Shown: piece by piece, positions 7,075 to 12,444 of the stretch
Numbering within the stretch: the stretch's first letter is position 1
Layout of the letters: each line of letters starts with the position of its first letter
DNA from: Thermoleophilia bacterium
Lineage (GTDB): Bacteria; Actinomycetota; Thermoleophilia; RBG-16-64-13
Length of the DNA stretch: 13,313 bases
Reading direction: 5' to 3'
NCBI GenBank assembly: GCA_016929985.1
Contig: JAFGIH010000392.1
Span: 1 to 13,313, forward strand
Notes under the pieces: generated by a model
What the model was told of the DNA's origin: nothing
Databases searched by the model: none
Seen by the model: only the letters and a program-made list of their open reading frames with translations
Position numbers and translations under genes: made by a program

Positions 7075-7529
7075 CGTGAGGCCACCCGCTCTCGAGCGAG
7101 TCTAGACAACTCGAGCAGAGCGTTGCCCCGCTCCGCCAGCACTTCCGCCCAGGAGCTCAGCAGCTCGCGGCCGCTGGGTTCGACGGTGTAGGTACGCCGC
7201 TGGGGCCCCGCTGTGCCGGCCTCCCAGGAAGAACTCACCATGCCCGCCTCCTCCAATAGGCGCAGGATACGATAGACACTGGCCGGATCGACGTAGAGCT
7301 GGTCGCCGACCAGTTGTTGGACGCGCTCGGTGAGAGCATAGCCGTGTCCGCTCTCCTCGATGAGCGAGATGAGAAGGGCGGTCTCGATGAGCGAGCGCTT
7401 CTGTTCGCCGATGCCGGCGCCGGCCAAGGCGGACGTGTCCGCTCCGGCGTCTCTCTGGCCGGGGCCTCCCGGCCCGGCGCCGCGTCCCCGGCGGCGCCTC
7501 TGATATCCTCCCGGACCGTCCGCGTTCAT
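7071..7529 (-). CDS. PadR-family transcriptional regulator with RG/GP-rich N-terminal extension
   Basis: Predicted 152 residues. The winged helix-turn-helix spans about 44-120: KRSLIETALLISLIEESGHG begins the domain, followed by YALTERVQQ, the recognition-helix region YVDPASVYRILRLLEEAGMV, and a wing with RRTYTVEPSGRELL. This is the PadR pattern. A C-terminal helix (about 120-150) would dimerise. The first 43 residues are disordered and rich in Gly, Arg and Pro (for example QRRRRGRGAGPGGPGQ), which is longer than usual for PadR proteins. I chose ATG 7529: GGGAGG lies five bases before it and it overlaps the DUF89 stop by four bases. It probably represses its own operon, with the palindrome at 9039-9059 as a candidate site; that link is inference. 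Confidence 0.9.
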   Translation of the reverse strand: MNADGPGGYQRRRRGRGAGPGGPGQRDAGADTSALAGAGIGEQKRSLIETALLISLIEESGHGYALTERVQQLVGDQLYVDPASVYRILRLLEEAGMVSSSWEAGTAGPQRRTYTVEPSGRELLSSWAEVLAERGNALLELSRLARERVASR

Positions 7530-8407
7530 CTGTCCTCCCGAGATGTGACGGCGCCACAGGGCGTTCGCACGATCACGTGGGCGCCTACGGGCATGCCAAC
7601 CTGACCGGCGATCACCTGGCACTTCGCCTTGAACAAGAAGAAGATATCTCTTGGCTCGTCGTTCAGCGACTCGTAGTTGCCTTGTCCTTTGGCGAGTACC
7701 AGGTCGGCCGCCGCGAAGCGGCGCCGGAATTCCTCGCTGCAGTCACTCAGTATGGTTCCCGGTGCATCCGAGCCGTTGTCTATGACCTCGACCATCTCGT
7801 CCAGTCCCACGGCGTGAGCGTCGACGAGAGTGGCGTCATTGAGCACAGGGACACCGCGCACGGCCACTGTCACGCGACTCCGTCCCAACTGTTCGACGAG
7901 CAACCGGTCCAGGGCGATCTCACCGGCGTTGTCGGCCAGATAGAGGATACTGCCGGCGGACTCCACGGCGCGTCTGAATCCCGTGTAGTCGCCTGCCAGG
8001 GGTTGCTCGAGCGCCTGTTCGACAGCCCGGCCCAGGTCGGCCTCGGTCACCTCGGCCTCGACTCCCATGTCGATGGCATTGCCGGCGATAGCCAGACGGA
8101 CGGCCCTCTCCAAAGGATCGTCTGCGCCGTCAACAACAGCTCGCAGCCCGGGGAGGAGGCGCAGCGCCATCTGGTTCTGCCGGTCTTTCGCAGCTCGATA
8201 AGGGTCCCCGTTGCGGGTGATGGTGCGAAGGCGCCGGTGGATATGCTGCGCAAAACTGGGCGGCGATTGACTCAGATCGGCGTCTGCCATCCATTGCAGT
8301 ATCTCCCTCACGACGTCGTCGTGAATGGCCGGGTCATCGGAGACGGCTCGGACTGCATCCAGTGCCTGGCGGACGAAGCAGGGGATGCAGTCCAGCGAAG
8401 ACCTCAT
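7526..8407 (-). CDS. DUF89 / AF1104-type metal-dependent phosphatase-like protein
   Basis: Predicted 293 residues, the length of the short prokaryotic DUF89 group (AF1104-like, ARMT1-like domain). The N-terminus has the group's Cys pair, DCIPCF (Cys7, Cys10). Candidate metal and phosphate ligands are AGNAIDMG (108-115), LADNAGEIALDR (157-168, with Asp159-Asn160), VPVLNDAT (187-193), IDNGSD (209-214) and VLAKGQGNYE (237-246). The DUF89 superfamily includes damage-control phosphatases acting on sugar phosphates and related toxic metabolites; the prokaryotic AF1104 group has no settled substrate. No clear Shine-Dalgarno precedes the ATG at 8407, which is 13 bases after the DUF5320 stop, so it may depend on upstream translation. 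It overlaps the PadR gene by four bases. Confidence 0.9.
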   Translation of the reverse strand: MRSSLDCIPCFVRQALDAVRAVSDDPAIHDDVVREILQWMADADLSQSPPSFAQHIHRRLRTITRNGDPYRAAKDRQNQMALRLLPGLRAVVDGADDPLERAVRLAIAGNAIDMGVEAEVTEADLGRAVEQALEQPLAGDYTGFRRAVESAGSILYLADNAGEIALDRLLVEQLGRSRVTVAVRGVPVLNDATLVDAHAVGLDEMVEVIDNGSDAPGTILSDCSEEFRRRFAAADLVLAKGQGNYESLNDEPRDIFFLFKAKCQVIAGQVGMPVGAHVIVRTPCGAVTSREDR

Positions 8408-8420
8408 ACTCGGGTATGGG

Positions 8421-8774
8421 TCACTTGCCGCCCGCCTCCAGATCAGACAGCCGCTTCTGGATCAGGTCCAGCTGTGCCTGGAGGCCGTCAGCCTGGTTCT
8501 TGAGCGCCTGCTTCTGCAGCTCGGGGTCGGGTTCGACAAACGGTGCGGGGGGCATATACGGGTTCGCGTACGTTCCGCCCCGCGCCCAGCCCGGAAGACC
8601 GGTGGCGTAGTACATGTTGCGCCGGCCACGGCCTCCACCACCTCGGCCCATCCCGTAACCGCGGCCGAGGCCGGCGGTGGTGTAACCGGGAGTCGCATTG
8701 CCTGCGCAGTAGCCCGCTGCACGACCGGTCAGGGGACCTGCGCCTTGAGGTCCTGTTCTATCTCCACCTGGCAT
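8421..8774 (-). CDS. DUF5320 domain-containing protein
   Basis: Predicted 117 residues. It begins with the family's signature MPGGDRTGPQGAGPLTGRAA and then GYCAG with a single Cys at 23. A Gly/Arg-rich segment follows (about 37-52), then MYYATGLPGW (54-63), a Pro-rich stretch and a C-terminal coiled coil (about 83-114, heptad-like Leu spacing, many Gln). These small cytoplasmic proteins are common in anaerobes, often near NifX/NifB-like iron-molybdenum cofactor proteins and Mrp-type ATPases; their activity is unknown. The ATG at 8774 is preceded by AGAGAGG at good spacing and lies one base after the stop of the zinc-ribbon gene. The first residues repeat the start of that neighbouring protein. 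Confidence 0.9.
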   Translation of the reverse strand: MPGGDRTGPQGAGPLTGRAAGYCAGNATPGYTTAGLGRGYGMGRGGGGRGRRNMYYATGLPGWARGGTYANPYMPPAPFVEPDPELQKQALKNQADGLQAQLDLIQKRLSDLEAGGK

Positions 8775-8775
8775 G

Positions 8776-8970
8776 TCATACCTCTCTTGTCATGGTTGTG
8801 CCACATTTTGGGCACGGTTTCTGATTGCAGGGTTGGCCGGGGGAATGAGGTTCGCGGTGGCCACAGCTGGGGCAGACGCAGAATCCGCCCGGTCCTGCGA
8901 ACCGTCCACCTCCACCGCCTTGGCCGCCGCCTCCCCCGCTCGGGGGTCCGGTCTTGTCGCCTCTTGGCAT
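8776..8970 (-). CDS. Gly-rich zinc-ribbon miniprotein
   Basis: Predicted 64 residues. The protein opens with MPRGDKTGPP, nearly the same as the start of the DUF5320 protein, followed by a Gly-rich linker (11-30). The second half holds six Cys: Cys31, Cys33, Cys36, then Cys48, Cys53, Cys56, within CVCPSCGHREP and CNQKPCPKCGTTM. The two CxxC pairs make a rubredoxin-like zinc ribbon; the extra Cys31 and Cys48 could allow iron or an Fe-S centre instead. I chose ATG 8970 rather than GTG 8982 because a GAGG lies six bases before it and because the MPxGD start is a family feature. It is the first gene of the five-gene operon. Function is unknown; a metal-binding or redox role is inference. Confidence 0.82.
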   Translation of the reverse strand: MPRGDKTGPPSGGGGGQGGGGGRFAGPGGFCVCPSCGHREPHSPGQPCNQKPCPKCGTTMTREV

Positions 8971-9025
8971 GATGCGCCTCACTTTCGTTGGTTGTGCCTG
9001 ATGGCTGCATCACGTTTGCTGGTAC

Positions 9026-9034
9026 AGCATACCA
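9026..9034 (-). promoter_or_regulatory. Possible extended -10 promoter of the zinc-ribbon/DUF5320 operon
   Basis: On the minus strand TGGTATGCT (9034-9026) is an extended -10 element: TGn followed by TATGCT, four of six matches to TATAAT. There is no convincing -35 at 16-18 bases, and that space is instead filled by the palindrome at 9039-9059. Transcription would start near 9019, about 50 bases before the first gene. Confidence 0.35.
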
Positions 9035-9038
9035 CAAC

Positions 9039-9059
9039 ATAGATGTAAATTGCATCTAT
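9039..9059. promoter_or_regulatory. 21-bp palindromic operator-like site
   Basis: Two 10-base arms around a central base at 9049 read ATAGATGTAA and TTGCATCTAT. They are reverse complements except at one position (T versus C), so the site is ATAGATGYAA-W-TTRCATCTAT on both strands. It is AT-rich in very GC-rich DNA and lies next to the possible -10 of the five-gene operon. Dimeric winged-helix repressors such as PadR proteins bind sites of this shape, and a PadR protein is encoded in the operon. The palindrome is directly visible; the regulator is inferred. Confidence 0.6.
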
Positions 9060-9371
9060 TATTGGTAGAAGACTACCGGGCGGAGTCGACCATCGTGGGC
9101 CGGGTCCTTTCGCCTGCGACCTTCGGGTTACGAGTGGTGATATGGACGATTTAGTACATAGCTACTAGCGCTACTTGCTGCCTTTCCGGCTGCAAACAGC
9201 CCGTTCACTCCTCGCTTTCATTCTTCCTGCTACGGCAGAAAGGACCATTTGAGCGGATTGTCAAGGCGCCCTGACCATCTGGAGCGCCCTGACTTCGCAG
9301 CTCCCGTCGTCGGCTCCAACCGGGTCCTCCTTCGGCCGCCGTTCAAGTGTTGTAGTCAGTATGTCCAGTGA

Positions 9372-9565
9372 CCCCGGATCCGCCTCCACCATCTCGGACA
9401 CGCACGCCACCTTGGCCCTGCAGGACGGCATCCACCCCAAGGTGGTCTCCGAGCGCCTAGGACATGCCAACGTCAGCATCACCCTGGACGTGTACTCCCC
9501 ACGCCATCCCGGCCATGGAGGAAGAAGCGGCGGCCAAGATCGCGCCCCTGTTCATGCCAGGGTAG
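9372..9565 (+). pseudogene. Tyrosine recombinase (phage-type integrase) C-terminal remnant, frameshifted
   Basis: A fragment of the catalytic end of a tyrosine recombinase is spread over three frames. From 9372 one frame reads PRIRLHHLGH, the decayed form of the HDLRHTH box. From 9400 a second frame reads THATLALQDGIHPKVVSERL, then GHANVSITLDVYS, which ends with the nucleophile Tyr. After the run of four C at 9497-9500 a third frame reads HAIPAMEEEAAAKIAPLFMP and ends at TAG 9563-9565, as intact integrases of this group end. So at least two small indels (about two bases lost near 9400, one C gained near 9498) have broken it, and the box II Arg is replaced by Gly. The N-terminal two thirds of the gene are missing, and the frame that begins it is closed by TGA just upstream. 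Family identity is clear; the gene is dead. Confidence 0.85.
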
Positions 9566-9570
9566 ACACC

Positions 9571-9849
9571 TCAGCCTCCGACAAGGTCCTGCAGGCGTTG
9601 CAGATACTCCTCTCGATCGATCTCACCGCGGGCATACCGCTCTCGCAGCAGTCTTGGTGCACTATCAGACGGGGGACCGCCGGGTGACGGTTCTGGAAGC
9701 TCCTCCATCTGGCTGTAGTCACGACGTCCGGAGAAGCCCCGTATGAGAAGAACGATCCCCACTATGATCAACGCCAGCACGGCGATCAATATCAGTATCC
9801 CGATGATGCTGACTGCGCTATCGAAGCCAAAGCCGCCACTGCACCTCAT
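9571..9849 (-). CDS. Single-TM SHOCT domain protein
   Basis: Predicted 92 residues. One strongly hydrophobic helix (about 14-36, SIIGILILIAVLALIIVGIV and onward) is followed by basic residues, an acidic/Pro linker (about 44-63) and a C-terminal SHOCT motif, RLLRERYARGEIDREEYLQR (66-85) and a short end. SHOCT is a short helical oligomerisation motif often found at the ends of small membrane proteins. The N-terminal stretch before the helix has one Cys and is short, so the SHOCT end probably faces the cytoplasm. The ATG at 9849 has GGGAGG six bases upstream, a strong site. It stops six bases from the integrase remnant, which converges on it. No functional partner is evident next to it. Confidence 0.88.
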   Translation of the reverse strand: MRCSGGFGFDSAVSIIGILILIAVLALIIVGIVLLIRGFSGRRDYSQMEELPEPSPGGPPSDSAPRLLRERYARGEIDREEYLQRLQDLVGG

Positions 9850-9904
9850 ACTGCGCCTCCCTGGTTCCGTCCTTGAATAGCCGCCGCTTCACGAAAGGGA
9901 ACAT

Positions 9905-9931
9905 GGAGGGGCCGCGGAGCGCGGCCCCTCC
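9905..9931 (-). terminator. Strong GC hairpin behind the secreted-protein gene
   Basis: Twelve-base perfect arms, GGAGGGGCCGCG (9905-9916) and its complement (9920-9931), enclose a three-base loop. It lies 36 bases after the stop of the gene at 9968-10477. On the minus strand it is followed by ATGTTCCCTTTCG, moderately T-rich, so it is best read as the terminator of that gene, isolating the SHOCT gene after it. Confidence 0.7.
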
Positions 9932-9967
9932 ACTCTGCGGTTGAAGTACTGGCTCGGCGATCGGGTA

Positions 9968-10477
9968 CTACTGCGCGGTACCCATGCAGGCTCCGTAGCC
10001 ACCTTGGCCACCGCGGCCGTGTCCACCGCGACCAGCGGGCGGCAGACCGACTTGGGTGTCATCGATCCGATCGGCGATCCACTCGCTCATGTTCTGCAAC
10101 ATGAGATCAGCCCGCTCCTGGGTGATCCTGCCGTCGGCAACCGCATCGGCCAGAGCAGCCTTGTGAGCTTCGAGCAGGTCGCTGGTCAGAGTCCCGGCGC
10201 TTATCCCTTTGCTCTGGGCGATCTCGGCCAAGCTCTGACCGTCCTGCCTTGCGGCCGAAAGATCGGCGAGTTTCATGCCCAGCAGTTCGGAAACGGCGAC
10301 CGACATTTGGCCACCGGCGCCAAGGCCGCGTATGCCGCCGTACCCCAGCCCGCACGCGGCTGTATCCGTAGGCGCAGCAGGCGTGCTCTCTGTCGCCGCG
10401 AAGGCCGGGACCGCCACCGCGAGAGCGAGGATGGCTGCCAGCACTGCTGTCACGATCGTCTTCTTGCGTCTGCTCAT
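9968..10477 (-). CDS. Secreted DUF2680-like (YckD-type) protein with Gly/Arg-rich tail
   Basis: Predicted 169 residues. A Sec signal peptide is plain: basic MSRRKK, hydrophobic 8-23, then VPAFA with cleavage after about residue 27. The helical core reads ELLGMKLADLSAARQDGQSL (64-83), AEIAQSKGIS, then a long helix ending DAVADGRITQERADLMLQNM (111-130) and SEWIADRI. This pattern of a 'LLGM...L...G.SLAEIA...G' repeat plus 'DGRITQE.AD' is seen in DUF2680/YckD-type secreted proteins. The tail (about 146-169) is Gly/Arg/His-rich with a Cys. I chose ATG 10477 because AAGGAG is well spaced to it and too close to the GTG at 10483. A direct repeat upstream and the wrecked two-component genes behind it suggest it was once controlled by them. 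Function is unknown; envelope stress is a guess. Confidence 0.82.
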   Translation of the reverse strand: MSRRKKTIVTAVLAAILALAVAVPAFAATESTPAAPTDTAACGLGYGGIRGLGAGGQMSVAVSELLGMKLADLSAARQDGQSLAEIAQSKGISAGTLTSDLLEAHKAALADAVADGRITQERADLMLQNMSEWIADRIDDTQVGLPPAGRGGHGRGGQGGYGACMGTAQ

Positions 10478-10549
10478 TGTCACTCTCCTTACTCAGGCTT
10501 CTTCGTCTTGCTGAATCAACAACAGTGTGCTCAGCCGGTATTGGAGGTG

Positions 10550-10566
10550 GGTAAGCCTAATGTAAA
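10550..10566 (-). promoter_or_regulatory. OmpR/PhoB-type direct repeat upstream of the secreted-protein gene
   Basis: On the minus strand TTTACA (10566-10561) and CTTACC (10555-10550) are tandem hexamers with an 11-base period, about 75 bases before the start at 10477. Response regulators with winged-helix output bind tandem repeats one helical turn apart. A TCS remnant encoded immediately upstream makes this a plausible relic or still-used site. TTTACA could alternatively be a -35, but no good -10 follows. Confidence 0.4.
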
Positions 10567-10619
10567 GATCGTGTGAGGCCCTGCGGGCAGGTGCCGAGGT
10601 CTCCCCCGGTGCGGAGTAG

Positions 10620-11288
10620 TCAGCCCGAGCGCGGCAGACGGAAGGTGACGCGCGCGTACCTCCCCTACCGAAGCGAGTTGGAAAGAAGATTCCCCAGGAT
10701 CTGTGCGAACTTGTCGGGGTAGGCACTGATGCTCGGGCAGGGACTCGGACAATCAACATCGAGGGAAAGACCGGCGTTCGCGAATTCGGGCCTGAGCGGC
10801 GCTATCATCGTCTCTACCGCTTCAGCCGTCTCCATATGCCCGGGATTGATGGGCTCGGCTCCCGCCTCGAGGCGTGAAACCCTCTCGATGGCAGTCGCCA
10901 AACGACTCAGCCGAGCTGCCTCTCTTCTCACGAGTTCATAGGTCTTGGGCTCCGCTGGGACCACCCCATCCACCAGTCCCTGGATGTAGCCCTCAAGGCT
11001 GGCAAGCGGAGTGCGTATCTCATGGGAGATGGTCCCCAGCAATTCTCTCCGGACTATCTCGGTCTGCTCAAGCTGCCCGGCCATATCGTTGAACGCGGTA
11101 GCGAACCTGCCGATCTCGCCCCGCCCCGAGTGAGAGACACGCTGTCCGAAGTCCCCGGCAGCGATCTTGTCGGCGGCATCGGCCATGTGGGCGAGCGGCC
11201 GCGTGATACGGCCGGAGACAAGGTAGCTCGCGATGACAGCGGCCATGAGGGCGGCCAATGCTCCCCAAAGGACGAACCCGAGCGACAA
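10620..11288 (-). pseudogene. Sensor histidine kinase remnant (TM2-HAMP-HisKA, ATPase domain deleted)
   Basis: The frame carries the second TM helix (LWGALAALMAAVIASYLVSG), a HAMP linker starting RITRPLAHMADAADKIAAGD, and a HisKA domain with the intact H-box GTISHEIRTPLASLEGY. It then reaches the first part of the catalytic domain up to the N-box QILGNLLSNSLR. There an in-frame TAG (10667-10665) occurs, and the same frame continues directly into GRYARVTFRLPRSG and a TGA at 10622-10620, which looks like the last strand of a HATPase_c domain. So about 80 residues holding the G1, F and G2 ATP-lid motifs have been lost by an internal deletion. The sensor domain and TM1 are also gone, because the gene is joined to the response regulator remnant near 11290 in another frame. 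It cannot be an active kinase. Confidence 0.85.
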
Positions 11289-11631
11289 GGACCTTGAGGC
11301 AGAAAGGCTTCACGAGGTGATCATCTGCCCCGGCGTCGAACCCTTGCAGCACGTCGTCTTCGCTTCCCCGCGCAGTGAGCATCAGAATGGGGACCGGCCG
11401 CCTCGCCCGGACTCGGCGAGCGACCTCCAGACCGCTTAGGCCGAGCAGCATGAGGTCCAGAAGAATCAGATCTGGCTCGCGCTTTTCCACACTTTGAAAG
11501 GCAGCATCCGCGTCCGCCGCCTGCTCGACCTCATATCCCTCGCTTTCCAGCTAAGCGGCGACCAGGCGGCGCAGATTTTCGTCGTCGTCTACGACCAGGA
11601 TGGCTATGCGCTTGTCAGTGGCAGCCTTCAT
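11289..11631 (-). pseudogene. Response regulator remnant (receiver domain only, nonsense codon)
   Basis: From ATG 11631 the frame reads RIAILVVDDDENLRRLVAA, then an in-frame TAG (11553-11551), then continues as LESEGYEVEQAADADAAFQ, DLILLDLMLLGLSGLEVARR, VPILMLTARGSEDDVLQGFD and DDHLVKPFCLKVLVARVR. This is a full OmpR-family receiver domain: acidic pocket DDD, phospho-acceptor Asp in LLDLM, Thr in LTARG, Lys in VKPF. The usual Pro after LDLML is Leu and the usual Tyr before LVKPF is His, consistent with relaxed selection. The DNA-binding domain is absent: right after ARVR the sequence switches, in another frame, to the second TM helix of a histidine kinase. One deletion therefore removed the effector domain and the kinase N-terminus together. 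It lies 75 bases downstream of the ABC permease gene. Confidence 0.87.
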
Positions 11632-11706
11632 GGTGATGCAAGCAGCAGGATAGCGCGGGTTCAGTTCTTCCGTTCGGGGGTAGCTTCTGCCAGCAATGAC
11701 AGCGCA

Positions 11707-12444
11707 TTAGGCGATCCACTTGCGCCTGATCTGCCATAGACTGGCGGCGAACAAGGCTGCACAGAAGGCGGCTAGGATGGCGAAGTCAAGCGCGTACGGC
11801 ATGACGTTGGCGTTGTAGACGGCGCCGTGCAGAATATCGGCCCCGTAGGTGAGGGGAGCGATGTACGAGAGCGGACGGATGAATACCGGAAGCTGGGAGA
11901 TGGGGAAGAAGAGACCGCAGAGGAACATCATGGGGAAGCGGAAGAAGTTGGAGAAGGTCTGAGCTTCGAAGACCTCGCTCACAGCGACGGCGATAAGCAG
12001 ACCGAGGAAGGTCGAAGCAATCGCAATCAAGATCACGGCCGGCAGGAAGGCCCCCCAAGCCACCGCGGACAGATCGACCAGGAACAAGGCCAGAATTACG
12101 GGCACGAACGCGTTGGCGATGCCGAAGAGGATGGCCCCGCTGGTCTTGGCCACCATCAAGAGCCCGAGAGAGATGGGAGCGATGAGCAAACGCTCGAAGG
12201 AGCGGTTCTTCTTCTCGAAAGTCACCGTCACGGCCAGCATGGAGGTGGTACCGAAGAGGATGGACACCGCTACCACCCCGGGAAGAAGGGTGAGCATGTC
12301 TTCGGCGTCGCTCCCGGACTTGATGAAGAACATACCGGTCCAGGCCAGGGGGAAGATGAGCCCCCAACTGATGTTGGGGGGCTTCAGGTAGTAGGTGCGC
12401 ATGTCTTTGGCGAGAATGTTCCAGAAGGCTATCCACTTCTTCAT
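11707..12444 (-). CDS. ABC-2 type transporter permease (DrrB-like)
   Basis: Predicted 245-residue integral membrane protein. A charged N-terminus (MKKWIAFWNILAKDMRTYYL) leads into about six hydrophobic segments, with a cytoplasmic TFEKKNRSFERLLIAPIS segment between the second and third and the ABC-2 signature near the end, LFFPISQLPVFIRPLSYIAP followed by LTYGADILHG. This is the membrane half of an ABC-2 exporter of the kind that exports drugs, antibiotics or envelope components. The ATG at 12444 overlaps the ATPase stop by four bases (ATGA), so the two subunits are made together. The gene ends in TAA at 11707. The transported substrate cannot be read from the sequence. Confidence 0.93.
   Translation of the reverse strand: MKKWIAFWNILAKDMRTYYLKPPNISWGLIFPLAWTGMFFIKSGSDAEDMLTLLPGVVAVSILFGTTSMLAVTVTFEKKNRSFERLLIAPISLGLLMVAKTSGAILFGIANAFVPVILALFLVDLSAVAWGAFLPAVILIAIASTFLGLLIAVAVSEVFEAQTFSNFFRFPMMFLCGLFFPISQLPVFIRPLSYIAPLTYGADILHGAVYNANVMPYALDFAILAAFCAALFAASLWQIRRKWIA

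Larger units (their letters stand above)
8971..9371. other. 401-bp gene-free region with operator and possible element remnants
   Basis: No convincing gene lies here. The left end holds the regulatory signals of the minus-strand operon. At 9113-9134 the minus strand resembles the anticodon loop and variable region of a bacterial tRNA (CTCGTAACCCGAAGGTCGCA and two more bases), but the matching stems and T-loop are absent. A 10-base direct repeat GCGCCCTGAC occurs at 9266 and 9284. Base composition at 9040-9060 and 9135-9260 is poorer in GC than the flanking genes, which fits debris of a lost mobile element ahead of the integrase remnant. Confidence 0.5.

Noticed and set aside
7577..8503. Plus-strand open frame (308 codons) opposite DUF89
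   Set aside because: Shadow of the clear DUF89 gene; no motif, no ribosome site, and it crosses several conserved genes.
8729..9055. Minus-strand 108-codon frame overlapping the zinc-ribbon gene
   Set aside because: Out of frame with the six-Cys protein, low-complexity Arg-rich sequence, and it would start inside the operator region.
9266..9293. Ten-base direct repeat GCGCCCTGAC, also able to form a small hairpin
   Set aside because: Only two copies, short, no flanking structure; not enough for a repeat array, CRISPR or att site.
9261..9482. Minus-strand 73-codon frame over the integrase remnant
   Set aside because: It is antisense to recognisable integrase motifs and has no domain or ribosome site.
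10620..11631. Amber recoding (TAG read through) in the two-component genes
   Set aside because: TAG is the normal stop of DUF58, lgt, the cytoplasmic MBL and the DUF2680-like gene here, and the kinase also lacks its ATPase domain, so decay explains the TAG codons better.
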